Assembly (NCBI GenBank): GCA_905221605.1
Contig: CAJNDS010000483.1
Span: forward strand, 62,001-126,000
Origin: Symbiodinium natans
Taxonomy: Eukaryota; Sar; Dinophyceae; Suessiales; Symbiodiniaceae
Direction of reading: 5' to 3'
Length of the DNA: 64,000 nt
Part shown: piece by piece, positions 13,801-25,998 of the stretch
Position numbering within the stretch: the first letter of the stretch is position 1
Layout of the letters: each line of letters starts with the position of its first letter
Made by a program: the position numbers and the translations under genes
Notes under the pieces: model-generated
What the model was told of the DNA's origin: nothing
The model's database searches: none
The model's input: the letters and a program-made list of their open reading frames with translations, nothing else

Positions 13801-13985
13801 TGTTGGTGGTGTTGGTGGTGGTGGGGCGGGGGGAGGGGTGGGGGAGGGGGGGATGGCGGAAAAATCAACTCCGATGTTGCAAAAAGCACTTCCAGGCGCA
13901 TCTCTTGCGGCCCAAAATCCCTATCACAGACGTCGGGGCCTTCGGCGGCGGCAGCCAGGGGTGTTGCGCCGGAGGCAGTTGCAGC
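10880..13985 (-). CDS. ankyrin-repeat protein (ANK-b), many short exons
   Basis: At least ten minus-strand exons, each close to one ankyrin helix-turn-helix, lie behind AG acceptors. In order: 13985-13931 (ATASGATPLAAAAEG), 13668-13597 (KTEAVSELLAAGARVDSADA), 13337-13270 (VTPLHRAAMFGLVDIVLELL), 13050-12990 (ADAGVDCTTDALLTPLMLAA), 12810-12740 (GDVMAELIEAGADIELREKK), 12596-12563 (GGTALFEAAR), 12440-12380 (GQSEAAALLLALEADVDV), 11932-11900 (DGASPLMVAAQGG), 11745-11660 (VIQELLQVNATLELA), 11580-11490 (GCTALMFGAMSGHSPIVDVL) and 10942-10880 (NGHPDVVRKLRAAGA). Several joins keep the TPLxxAA...LLxAGA pattern. It is a likely protein-interaction protein. The true start and stop were not found; the 5' end must lie within 216 bases of the RCC1-like gene's stop. 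Confidence 0.7.
13720..13870. repeat. GT/G-rich low-complexity tract inside an ANK-b intron
   Basis: GATGATG and GGTGGTGTTGGTGG runs followed by a G-rich stretch with 3-6 G runs. It separates the first two ankyrin exons recognised on the minus strand. Confidence 0.6.
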
Positions 13986-14201
13986 CTGTTCATAGGCCCC
14001 AAGAACAAATCCTACCGAATTGAGCTCAAGCCTCTATCTCGCGTTCTCCATGCTCGCAATTGCCGTCTCTTGCCAAATCTCATCGTCTTATAGAACTGGA
14101 ACCTAACATCCTCCACATGTCGATGATCAAATGATGAAGAAAACCCAGGCACGCGATTCGCACATTCAAACAAAGAGCCAAAGCAACTGCCATTTTCAGC
14201 A

Positions 14202-15860
14202 CTACCAGTTCAGCAGCACATCTTGAACGGCCCTGCTATCGCCACCGGTGGCAGGATTTCCCCAAGTCACAATGGTTCCATCCTCCAGTTGAGCGGCAAA
14301 CGCGCTCTCGGTGGCGTGAATCACGTGAACCTTTACGAGCTGTGCCCGGACAGAGCTGCTGTCCCCTCCGAACTCGGGATCGCCCCACGTTACCACAGAC
14401 CCGTCCTCCATGATGGCAGCAAATGCTCGTTTTGTCGCCTGGATTTCACGGACGTTTTTGAGGTCCTGCTGGACAGACGTGCTGTCGCCGGCATATCGGG
14501 GATCGCCCCATGTCACCACGGAGCCATTGTGTCGAACCGCAGCAAAAGCACCCCGGGTAGAATAGATCTCCCGTACATCCTTCAGCTGGGCCTGTACTGC
14601 TTCGCTGTTCGCCGCCATCACCTGCTCTCCACCCCAAGTAACCACAGAACCGTCTTCCAGGAGTGCTGCCATAGCGCTTCCATCAATTGCCGAGAGGGAA
14701 CGAATTTCCTGAACCTTCTGTAGCTTGCTCTTCACGGCACTGCTGTTACCGCCCTCATCATCAGAACCCCAGGTCACAACGCTTCCATCCTTCAGGACGG
14801 CAGCAAAGGCACCTGCAGAAGAGTAGATGTCTCTGACATCCCTCAACTCTTGTTGAACGCTACTGCTGTCGCCGCCAAAATCCCTGTGGCCCCAAGTCAC
14901 CACGGAGCCACTGCCCAAAATAGCTGCAAAAGCCCCCAGGGTCCATCGAAGTGCGCGAACGTTCCGCAACTTTGTGTGCACACTGGAGCAGTCCCCACCT
15001 CGTTGGATGTTGCCCCATGTGACCACGGAACCGCTCTGCAGGACCGCCACGAAGGCACAGCCGTTTGTGTGGACCTGCTGCACCTTTCTCAGCAAGCCTT
15101 GGACACCGCTGCTGTCACCACCGGCCGACTCCTTACCCCAGGTGACCACTGATCCATCTTCCCGAAGGGCACAGAAAGCTCCAGCCGAGGCATGAACTTT
15201 TTTCACGTTCCTCAGCTGCTCCTCGACGTGGCTGCAGTCACCACCTGCTAAGGGAGGCTGCTGCTTTCGGGGTCGTTTTGAGCTCCAAGGTTTGAGAATT
15301 GGCCGGTGCATTTGAAGTGATTTGCAGCTTAGAGTCTTACCAGTAGAGCTACCAGTAGAGGGTGGAACATGTGGATCCATTGCGTCTACAGCTCATGACT
15401 TTGCTGGCAAACCCTGCTTAGCTTTCCCCAAGTTCCCACCGCACTCGGAGCGCCCCCATGCCACAATGTTTCCGTTGTGGAGCAGGCCAACGAAGGCTGA
15501 AACGCCGGCCGTGATCTCCCGCAGCCGCCCGCGCACAGCAAGCCGGTCATTGCGAGCAAATTTTCCCCAGGCGACAAGAGTTCCATCGCCTAGAATGGCA
15601 CCAAATCCCTCCTGGCTGGATGTCAGACGGGGAGGGCTCGTCTTCAACGTAAGCACCTCACCATCTTGGAGGTTCACGGCACCGACTGTCTTGTCCCCAT
15701 CGAGAATGATGTGGCCGCGTATCAAGGTACCTCTTCGCACTTCCAGCTTGCGCTGTGCCTGGCGCTTCAGCTCATCAATGGGGGCGCTGCGTGCCACCTC
15801 GATGACTTCACTGCGCCCGCTGATCAAGCAGACAGTCACTGTGATTCCACCTTCGGTCAT
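14202..15860 (-). CDS. RCC1-like repeat protein with ubiquitin-like N-terminus
   Basis: A two-exon gene, 15860-15440 and 15244-14202, that joins to 488 codons including a TAG stop. I start at the ATG at 15860 (MTEGGITVTVCLISG); the frame is open upstream to 15980. Residues about 6-75 resemble a ubiquitin-like beta-grasp fold (LISGRSEVIEV, then LDGDKTVGAVNLQDGEVLTL). About ten repeats of roughly 50 residues follow, each with an A-F-A-A-x-L-x-D-G-S-V-V-T-W-G core and a GGDSSxVQxxL linker, the RCC1/HERC-type propeller pattern. This architecture is common in dinoflagellate proteins of unknown function; a role in ubiquitin signalling is only inferred. No HECT domain is present. The downstream ANK-b gene begins within about 220 bases. 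Confidence 0.85.
15245..15439 (-). other. 195-base intron in the RCC1-like gene
   Basis: The genomic frame meets an in-frame TGA at 15395-15393. Removing 15439-15245 (GTGGGAACT to TTAGCAG) joins GAG-TGC-G to GT-GGT-GAC, giving ECGGDCS, which restores the repeat consensus and keeps the frame. The five bases GGTGG occur at both borders, so the exact cut can slide. The same border-repeat habit is seen at other introns in this window. Confidence 0.85.
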
Positions 15861-16429
15861 GCCTGGCACGTCAATCTGGCATTCGAGGAAATCTCGCATT
15901 GCGGAGTCGCTCCAAGTCTTGCAGTTTTCAACGTGTCGGTCATGGGCCAGCCCGAAGACGAATCTACCAATGCCGTCCATCCACCAATGCCAGCGACAGC
16001 GGCGCCAAAAGCTTCAAAAGGCCGAAAGCCACTATATGAGCGTACAGTTTGAAGTAGAACTGATGTACTTGGGAGGGCCTAGAGCTCACAGCCCACACGA
16101 AGAAATGTCAACGGCACCTTGTCTGTGTCTACGAAAACTTCGCTTGGCTTAGCCTTCTTTGTTCTTGGGGTAGACTGCCCTTTATCAAAAACTGACTGGC
16201 AAGTCTAGAGCCGTCTGCGGGACGCATTGGCATGGACCAAGTCAAGCGCATGCGAAACGTATGCGAAAAAAAAAAGCCCAGCCGCTTGCGCGTTTGTAAA
16301 CAGCTCATTTGGCATCAAGTAAAGGGGCTCACTGGCTCGCTCGAAAGACTCTGAAGCAGCAAGGCGTGAGGCATGCAAACGCTGCAAGTACCATTTTGAA
16401 GCGCGATCCTACACTTGTCTGCAGCACAT

Positions 16430-17830
<1,401 letters not shown>

Positions 17831-18127
17831 GCTTGGCACATGTTTGTTGAGGCGTGCGTGTCTATTGTTCGACTGTTGCCAGCCACTTCCTGCGCGATCT
17901 TCGAAGGCCGATTTATCTGGAAGTCACATCCACACATTCACCTCAACGAAACTTCACCCATGACGGGGGGAAAGCGAACCGCCTGCGCAGCATTGCCACC
18001 ACCAGCAGCGGCAACCAGGTCGCCAGTGGCCCGCAGTGCCACCTACGAGCATGCTTGATGGCATGAATTGCTCGTCCTGTCAGACTTGAATTCCGCATGC
18101 AAGGCTGGGCGTTGTAATGTGTCATGT

Positions 18128-18182
18128 GTGAGTATGTGTGTGTGTGTGTGTGTGGGGGGGGTGCGGAGTCGGGGGGGGGGTT
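18128..18182. repeat. (GT)n followed by G-rich run
   Basis: About ten GT units, then G runs of 8 and 10 separated by TGCGGAGTC. It lies between the possible signal-peptide exon and ANK-c. Confidence 0.85.
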
Positions 18183-18214
18183 AATGCAGTGGTTGAGGAA
18201 GATCATATCACAGC

Positions 18215-18507
18215 AACGTGTTGCTAAGCCAGCCTTCCAAGTCCGTCCAGGGTGAAAATCTCGCGAAGCCCAGAAACTGCCTCAGCCGGCAGTTCGTCTC
18301 GGAGTAGCTTCCTGGTCTCACTTCAAACCTTGTATCGTTAAGCAACGCCGAGCAGCACTCATGGAGCACAGGTCAAAAGGACCCCATCAATCGACTTGAC
18401 CTCCGAAAGTCACCCCTTGCAGCCCCTTTAGCCCGGGCACCGACAAAGGTGGCACAGAGTGGCGCCAAAGCTGCCAACAGCACCACGAGGCCGCGGAGCC
18501 GGGCCAT
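18215..18507 (-). CDS. signal-peptide exon and following exon, gene unknown
   Basis: The ATG at 18507 opens MARLRGLVVLLAALAPLCAT and then FVGARA, a basic start, a hydrophobic core and a plausible A-x-A cleavage site. A second block near 18300-18215, after a CAG acceptor, reads LLRDELPAEAVSGLREIFTL. They lie 5' of ANK-c on the same strand, with about 400 bases between, and could be its first exons or a separate short gene. Confidence 0.4.
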
Positions 18508-19452
18508 GAGGAGCGAACAAAGGCGCTGAAGATCCCGGACTTATCTTAAGGCTTAAGCGGGGTTTGGGCTGATTAGGATTGGGGTCAGGGAGGTGATCTC
18601 CAGAACCTGGGCTGTCAGGAGTTGAGGAAGTTCTTAGGTCGGTTTGAGGTACAATGCTTCAGTTCAGTTCGAGAGATGAAGGCTCAGCCCCTCAGCACCA
18701 TTTAGGGCCTCACTCAGGATCTGTGAAAAGCGGTAGGCCTCCTCAAGTTTCAGGGTTTTTTTTCGGATGGAATGTCCATGTGTCTGACAGTATCTCTTGT
18801 TCTTCAGCCCAAAGGGGCTTCGGGCGGCGACTTCGCAGCAGTTCGGTCTGCAAAGATGGGGCGTGTTGTTGCATCGCCCAGAAAAATGGCCCATCTACTT
18901 ACCGGCCGAGGTTCCTAAAGGCGACTGCTCCTCTTTGACCCTGCGTAGACTGGGGTCGCCGCGCTGCTTCTGGGTGCTCGTAGAGGCCTGCATTGCCTGG
19001 TGCACTCTGACCAGCAAGGCAAAACAAGGTCACTTTCTTAGATCTCTTTCAAGGCCTGGCGATTCTCAGGCTGGGCTGTTGCGAACCCCGTGCCCTCTCA
19101 GCTGAAGCCATCGGCTGCAGCGTCGTTGCGGCTCCACAAGGCTTGTGATCATGCGCGCATCAACTGATCATGAAGCTTCATGCGTAGTCAGAAGAGGGCG
19201 GCAAAAACACCCCCCGAAAGGGCATTGCGAGTTTGCATTGGGGAGGCAGCTTCCATCCGTGCAGTCCACGACCCAAGTCTTACAGGAAGTCGCAGGCAGC
19301 ATTGAGTGGGTCGAAACGAACCCTTCAACAAATTTTGAGCAGCTGGCATCTTGTGGGTGGCGCGACAGCAAGACTGCTGGTCCAAACGATCCGCACTCTA
19401 TCATCCATTATCCACACATCAGCGTAGCCTTGTGCCGGGAGGGGTGCATGGG

Positions 19453-22400
19453 TCAGGCTTTCCAGCGGCGCAGCGCCACGGCAGCAGACACGCCCATGGC
19501 CAAGGCGACACCGATGAGCAGCCAGTGCCTGACTTTGGACCAGAATGTACGAGCATGCGAGAGTTGGAATGGGCAAGGATGTTTTGGGATTGGCCGGTTT
19601 CAAAAGTTTGCGGCTTCAGTTTGATAGCCGATTCTGTCAGGGAGTTGTGGTGGGCCCTCCATGATTTCGCGTTGACATTGGGACGCGAAGCTTGTTTTGC
19701 GTCTGCTGCGAAGGTTGGGAGAATGTCGCCCGAAGTGCAACCAAGCGTCAAGGTCCTGTCATTCTGGCGTTCTTGAGCCATCTGCCGACGGCCTCGGGGA
19801 TACCCAGCACATCAGATTTTGATCGCTCATCCGTGCCGGCTGCTTTGCAGAAGGATTCTCAGAAAAAATGTTGAGGGTGTGGGTGTTCTACATTAGGGTA
19901 CCCGTTGAAAGGCACTCAGAGGCCAGGGCACCCCCAAAAGGGAGCCTGATTTTCGACAATCACCACATGAAGTTTTGGTACCCGACGCACAATCAGGGTA
20001 CCTTCCTTGCATTTTCGAAGCTTCCGACTGGTAGAACGATAAGGGCCGGGCACTCCTCGACGAACGCCACCACCTGCATCTTGGTCTCCTGGCACAAGTT
20101 AACTAAGGCTCAGGTATGCATACCTCAGCTCTCAAGAGCCCACATCCCAAAACCGAACCTTGCTCCTCCTTTCCCAGCTCATGACTTTTCCAACAGTCCA
20201 GCCCACTTAAAGCCCCGGCATCCCTTGGCGCTCTTCCAGGGTGAGCCCAGTATCTACGATGCGGTCGGACAGCGCTCGCTTCTCAACATCCGGGACCTGC
20301 AATTTCCCACTCAATCAAAGCCTCATGTCTGGCAGGTCTTATGCGGGTGCGAGTTAGGTGGGTCTTCGGATAGTGCTCTGACGTGTCTTGTGTTCCTCAC
20401 AGCCTTGCACGGCGCTACTTTGCTGGATGTCACGCAGGCACTTGCACGCCTCCCAACCATGTGAAACTTTGTGTTTAAAGGTCAGCCTACACCTGCTTCG
20501 GCGCCTGCTTGGCCAGAATCGCCGTAAACTTCTCAGGGTCCATGTCTTTCCGTGCCAGCACGCGCGCACGCCTTTGCGATGGTGGCTCCCGTGGAACTAT
20601 GGTTTGACATGAAGGAGGAAAAGCCCTGGACGGCCCAATGACTGGCAGCGCAGCTGGGCTTACAGCAAAAGAGTCCTTGGGCTTCGTTGGGCTTGCCTAC
20701 CATACGTGCTTTTATTGACGGTCCTCTCTCTCTCTCTCTCTTCGTCAAGTCGGTGCGACCCACATCGCTCGCCGTGAGTCTCTGGCTGTTGTTCAGCTGG
20801 TGCGCTAACGACCACGACCAAGTCGCAATGTTGCTCCTGAATCAAAAAGTCTATACTGAAACAAGCCACATCCCTTCTTTGATCCTTCAGATCCGCCATC
20901 AGGCTCGGGAACTTGTGCAGTACTGGAAGAAATGCACACAGCACTCTGCCCAGGCTAGAATTGGGAACTTCTCAATCTCTCCGGCCTCTTACTGTCAGCA
21001 TGGCACATACTTTGTCGAGATCATACCCCGATACCTGCAACCCACACATGGTGTCCAGCTGCTTCTCGAAGAGCAGCGGAATGTCCAGGATGCAAAGCGG
21101 CTGAGGCACGCAAAGGCGGACAAGAACACAACTTCGGCTTAGAACTTGGCGCGTGTCTCAGCTCCAGCTCACATCCGATGTCTTCCTGGCAACCTCTATA
21201 TGGTTCTACTCCCAAACCTTTCAATGATTTCAACATATTTCAACCTTTTGAACGGCGGAATCGCACCTCCGACTGCCGAGATGCCTCGGCGATGAAGGCA
21301 TCGCGCGCAGCCTCTACGAGGGGATGGACGATAGCCTGGCAAAAGAATGGCAAATGAGCGTGGTCACAACCTTTGAAATTGTAGTGCCGTTGTCTGGTGG
21401 TCCCTGAAAGCGTCTGATATTGGTGGTAGACACCCTGCATACAGCTCACGGCCATCTGTTTACGACCCGAAGTTGAATGCAACTGCCCGAAGCCAAACGT
21501 TCTGCAAGTTGGACGACCTCCAGCTTTTGCAGCTTCTCTTTGTTCTCCTGCATGCGCAGCGCAAGTAGCCAAAATTGCCAAAACTTGCCCCTGCCTCACA
21601 CTGTGAGCGAAACTTCCGTTGACAAGGAGGATGTGCAGCAAGTCGGACAATTTTCGGCGGAGGTCTTGCAAATCGGGCATTTTGTCAGCCACTTGCCCCA
21701 CTTGCCCGTGCCCCACTTGTCTCACTGCAGCAAGCGGGTAAATTGTGTGGAGGCGGGACAATAAAACAAGTGAGGCGTGTTGGCGAACTCCAAATTTGGC
21801 CCGAAGTACACGACATGAATCCCTGTAATAGCCCTCCGTTGCTTCAGTTCGGATTTCATAGCCAATCTCAAGCCAGATGTCCTCTCCCACCACCAGCTTG
21901 GAAAGGGCCTTGCGGTCGATGCTACCGTCCTGATTCAGGGGCGAGGATGTACGGAATTTGGGTTTGGGATGCTTGTGGGGCTTGTGGAGTCCTAGCCTTC
22001 AGGGCTTGGTTTTGGGGAGCAGCTAGAGAATGGCCCGGATGGAAGATGAAGCGATCTGGCCTGGGCCAAGACTCCGTCACCGAAAGCCTCGCGAGCCACA
22101 GGGAAGCTGCAAGAAACGAAGCCCACAGAGACACGTAAAGCAGCACCAGTACCAGTCGCAATGTTTTTCAGGGCCGCTCGTCAGTTGCGATGACATATGT
22201 GATTTTGATCAAGTGTGGTCAAGTTGTTGAAAAACCCTGTAAACCAAAAAACCGACATGGGTCTCCCTAAACCCTAAACCCTAAACCCTCAACCCTCAAC
22301 CCTAAATGATGCCAGAAATCCTGCCTTCTGGATGGGCAGGACGGCCTGACCCCCGGGCCTTGCCACTCTGGGGCAACAGGGTCCCAAAATGGTAAGGGAG

Positions 22401-22971
22401 TCCTTCTTGAGGCGGGGCTCGACGACTCTCATTTGGGGGTAGAAAAAGGGTCCCCTGATGTTGAGAAACTCCACTTGAAGGTTCATCAGTAGCCATAGGC
22501 GGTGTGCCCTGGTCAGGAATGAAACAAAATCATTCTACAGATAACCCCCGTATGACTAATTACCGGGAGCCTTCAGAAAGGCTTATAGGGTTTGCGGCTA
22601 AGCATGGGTATCTGCTCATGAGCCTACAAGTGAGAGGCTGGCACTCGCATTGAAGAACCCTTGCATCCGCAGATACAGCCGGTCCTGTCTTACCTCTTTG
22701 GGTTGATCAAACGTGCTGGGAATCCAACGCGTACAGTCGGTGAACTGTGGCATCAGCATCGTCCACGGGAATCTTCATCTCCTTGCTCGGGCACATGCAG
22801 CTTCCTGTGTCGCATGATGCACATGTGTTGCAGATTTTGAATCAAAGTTTGGCGGCATGCGACAGTGCTCCATGCAAGCTGGCACGACATCCGGATCCAA
22901 TCACGAAACTTCGCTCCCGAAGCCAGTTCGTCACCGTGCTCTTGCCCATCCCAATGCTGCCAGTCAGGCCT
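19453..22971 (-). CDS. dephospho-CoA kinase with C-terminal membrane anchor
   Basis: Phosphorylates the 3'-hydroxyl of dephospho-CoA with ATP, the last step of CoA synthesis. Exons recognised: 22971-22917 with the P-loop GLTGSIGMGKSTV; 22781-22731 (IPVDDADATVHRLY); about 21938-21880 (NQDGSIDRKALSKLV); 21335-21267 (AIVHPLVEAARDAFIAEASR); 21100-21035 (PLCILDIPLLFEKQLDTM); 20836-20787 (CDLVVVVSAPAEQQ); 20571-20493 (RARVLARKDMDPEKFTAILA); 20296-20234 (DRIVDTGLTLE); 20088-20052; about 19857-19790; 19532-19453. From 21335 to 20052 the phases agree at every join. The last exon is a hydrophobic helix (WLLIGVALAMGVSAAVAL), then RRWKA and TGA, so the protein is probably tail-anchored. The start exon and a short exon between 22731 and 21938 are missing from my model. 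Confidence 0.85.
19790..20052 (-). other. weakly resolved 3' joins of the CoA kinase gene
   Basis: After TLEETKMQVVAFVEE the frame leaves by a GC donor at 20051. The next block with protein character, near 19857-19790, reads AGTDERSKSDVLGIPEAVGR. Its join to the terminal transmembrane exon at 19532 is not fixed by phase alone. An alternative is that the kinase ends earlier and the anchor belongs to another transcript. Confidence 0.5.
22262..22305 (-). repeat. interstitial telomere-like CCCTAAA array
   Basis: Six near-exact CCCTAAA or CCCTCAA units in a row, inside an intron of the CoA kinase gene. This is the reverse orientation of the array at 16571. Confidence 0.85.
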
Positions 22972-22979
22972 CCGGTGCC

Positions 22980-23090
22980 ACATGGGGGTTACGAAATAAG
23001 GGACCCTGAAAAAGACCCCAAATAGTAGGATTCCCTTCTCAGAACCCAATCCAATAAGGTACCCCTAATTTCGGAAAGCCCCACATCAAC
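22980..23090. mobile_element. MITE-like inverted-repeat element 1
   Basis: The left arm near 22980-23010 (GGGGGTTACGAAATAAGGGA) and the reverse complement of the right arm near 23060-23090 (GGGGCTTTCCGAAATTAGGG) match over about 20 bases with small gaps. The enclosed part is AT-rich. There is no open frame. It sits at the 5' end of the CoA kinase exons. Confidence 0.45.
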
Positions 23091-25925
23091 TGGGTGCAGT
23101 TTGGGCATCTTCTGATACTTGCAACAAGCATGCCTTGGAGCTTTGGGCATGTAGCAGTCATGTGCATGACCTTCGATAGCAGTGAGGCTCTGCACAGGCC
23201 GGGACTTCTGATCCCCTTTTCCCTTCTCTTTGTGCTGCCAGCCCGAGCTGCTGCGGCCAGCTATTGCCGTGATCTCAGCACACAAGTGCGAGCTCCCCAG
23301 CTTCGGGAGGTCGACCGTTTGAAGCCGAGATGTCCCAACCAGCCGTCTTCCAAGTTGACAAGCTGGACTGAAAAAAGGCCGAGCAACAGCACATCTACCC
23401 CAAGAGAGCCAAGACAGTAACGAGGGGGACGCTGATCTGCTGCTGGACCACAGGAATCGTGAAAGTGGCTGATCATCTTTGACCTGCCAGGACTACGTTG
23501 CCACGTCTGGGTTTCCTGAGGTGAGTATGAGGACCCCTGCGCGCCCTGCTTCAAGCGCAGCAGTGTCCAACGAAATCGCAGAGCCAACAAACCATCATCA
23601 GCAAGTCACAGACCCCAGCTAGTCTCGGATTTTGCCTTCTCAGTCCCCAGCATGGGCTGTACAGAAAAACTTCAATAAAATGATGTAGACTGTACAGAGG
23701 TGGTGGAGCTCATCCCTCGCGGGCAAGCCATGAAGGCGGGTCAAACTCACACAGAAGTTTGAGACCCACCCCCGAGCGCGCAATTGTCGAAAGAGGTACT
23801 TCGTTGGGGAAAACTGGACGAGAGAGCAACCATTGTTGACACAGGTTTGCTTACCTCTGGCTATATGAAGGTACAAGAGTTTCCATCTAGTCCTGGGTCC
23901 CATGTGTTCGCTGCGAGGGGTGTTGGGTGCCTTTGCCAGATGCTAGGGTTCGGGACACCGGCGCAGACTGGAAGACGAGACGGCCTATTCTGAGAAAAAG
24001 GGAGCCGCAAGGTTTGCCTGGCTGCTGGGCACCTAATTCATGAACTTCTTGCCAAGAACGGCATCCTCGGCATCCGGCGGTGAGTTCCCCATTCCCTGAA
24101 CCCCTAACGTTTGCACCTGGAACCCTACACCCTAAAGCCACACACCCAAACTCTAAACCGTATAAATCCTACCGTGAAACCCTGAAGCACGCTGGCCTGG
24201 CTTCCTGAAACGGTTGGCTCCAAATCAGGGTACAAGTTTCCGTAGTCAGGGCCCGGCCCCCCCCTGTGTATGGAGGGCTCTGGGATTAGGTTTGGGGGAG
24301 GGGGGGGTGGGGGGGTGGGGATAGACGGCGCCACTACCACTCCGGCGGTGTGGGCGTTACATTGACGTTGAATGTCAAGAGAACTCATGCCCAGGAATGG
24401 GGCTTTGGGTTTGGGGGGGGGGGGGCCTTCCACGACCAATCTCATGCAAGGACGCGGGGAGACTCAGAACTCCTGTGGCCCGAGCCTCCCTGTCCACGTA
24501 GTTCACTGCAGGAGGGCGCACTGAATAGGACTGGATGCTGCCAATTAGTTGAGGCCCTGAGTCTCTGCAGAGAAGCAGTGAGAGACAAAATTGTTTGGGC
24601 AGGCAGCCGTCTTAGCATGTCACCCTTGCGTCAAGTGCTGCCTCCGCCAACGAGCGATCGTGACCTGAGCAGACAAAGCGTTCATGTCGTGTTCTTGGTG
24701 TATAGCATTGGGCTGCGTGCTACATATAAGCAAAATACACCAATACATAGAATAAACTTGAGGGGCTAGCCGAGGACAACGAAACCTAGCTCAAGTGCGT
24801 GGCACTTGAGCTAAAACCCTAGCTCCCAACCTCAAACTCCCAATCCCCTGTGCCCCAAACCCCTTCCCCCAAACCCGTAAAGCACAAAACCTGAAAGCCC
24901 TAAGCTCCTAAACCCCTCAACCCGAAATGCTGAAAAAAAAAAACCTGAACTCCCAAACTCCTGAACCAGTGAACAAACCAATATGGATTCCCGCTCCCCT
25001 CGACCCCCTCCCAAAAGGCCAGGTTCTCTTGAAAGCATCAATAAGGATGGAGATGGTGGTGAACCGTTTAATCTTGACCCCCCTCATCCTATGACACAAT
25101 CACTAGCTCGTAGCTCTCCACACCTTCTTGAGCTTTCCACACCTTGTCCGACCCATGATGATACCTTGTCCGACCCTACCTGCTTAAGCACTACAAAACT
25201 CAAGCACTCCGCTAGCTTTCGTGAGAAGTAACCCTACGTAGCGCTTTCTTGGCTGGGACTGCTTGATTTAAGGTCTCAAAGCCTCCCTTGCGCAAAGATC
25301 TGAAGCGCACACAATGAGCTGGGGCATGGGCAGCCAACGGCGTAGAACATGACGCCCTCGGTTCGGGGGCTGGAAATCTGATGGCTCACTGCTGGAAGCC
25401 TTTGACGCCCTGAAGCTCTGCGTAATTCAGCCTCTGAGCTCTGAAAGCTCCGAAGACTTGAGCCCAGCAGCTGGATGGATCTCGCAAGCCTCCGCCAAGC
25501 ACCTTGCGCGAAGTGATTCTTGACGCTTGGAAGCCTCGTTAGGTTGCTGTCGTAGGCGCGTAGCCTACCTCCTTGCCTGCTCTTTGCCTCTGGCTGATCT
25601 CCGATAGCACAGAGCACACTCCGCAGCCCAGCATGCACTTCTCAAGCCCCTAAATTCTCAACAAGCCCCCTGAATGGCGCCATACGCCGTAGAAAGCCTT
25701 GAGACCCTAAGGACCCTAAGCCCCATGAACATCCATGAGGAGGTCACGCCCTCTCTTTGCCGCGGTGCATCAGCAGCTCGCGGAACTCACGGGCCGAGGT
25801 CAGCGAATTCCTGGCCTGGCTCCCGGACTCTTTTTGAAGACTTAGGGGCTCAGGATTTGGGGCCTGGGGTTGTTTTGGGGTTGAGGGGTGTCTGTAGGCC
25901 TTAACTCTCTAGGGCCGAGGGGATG
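23090..25925. other. no supported gene; telomere-like and G-rich tracts
   Basis: No family is recognised. Degenerate CCTAAACC/CCCTAAA-type sequence occurs at about 24110-24190 and 24800-24960. G-rich runs lie at 24290-24325 and 24411-24424. A plus-strand frame near 25365-25510 (LLEAFDALKLCVIQPLSSES) has protein-like composition but stands alone. Confidence 0.4.
24800..24960 (-). repeat. degenerate telomere-like tract
   Basis: Many CCTAAAACCC, CCCAAACCCC and CCTAAACCCC variants. The pattern reads as decayed CCCTAAA repeats. No coding frame. Confidence 0.6.
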
Positions 25926-25998
25926 TTTAGGGTTGAGGGTTGCTGAGGGTTGCTGAGGGTTGCTGAGGGTTGTTACGGGTTTGTTGCGGGTTGTTGCA
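25926..25998 (+). repeat. GGGTTGCTGA decamer array
   Basis: Three exact tandem copies of a ten-base GGGTTGCTGA unit, followed by decayed copies (GGGTTGTTACG, GGGTTTGTTGCG). It abuts the last recognised exon of the gene at 26.0-26.95 kb. Confidence 0.8.

Noticed and set aside
13596-13901. 101-codon open frame with Pro/His runs as one protein
   Set aside because: Only the last part is an ankyrin exon; the Pro/His part is the intronic GT/G-rich tract read backwards.
14223-14723. Plus-strand open frame of 166 codons
   Set aside because: Shadow of the RCC1-like repeats; its periodic sequence simply mirrors the minus-strand repeat.
15393-15395. In-frame TGA splitting the RCC1-like gene into two genes
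   Set aside because: It lies in a 195-base intron whose removal restores the repeat and the frame.
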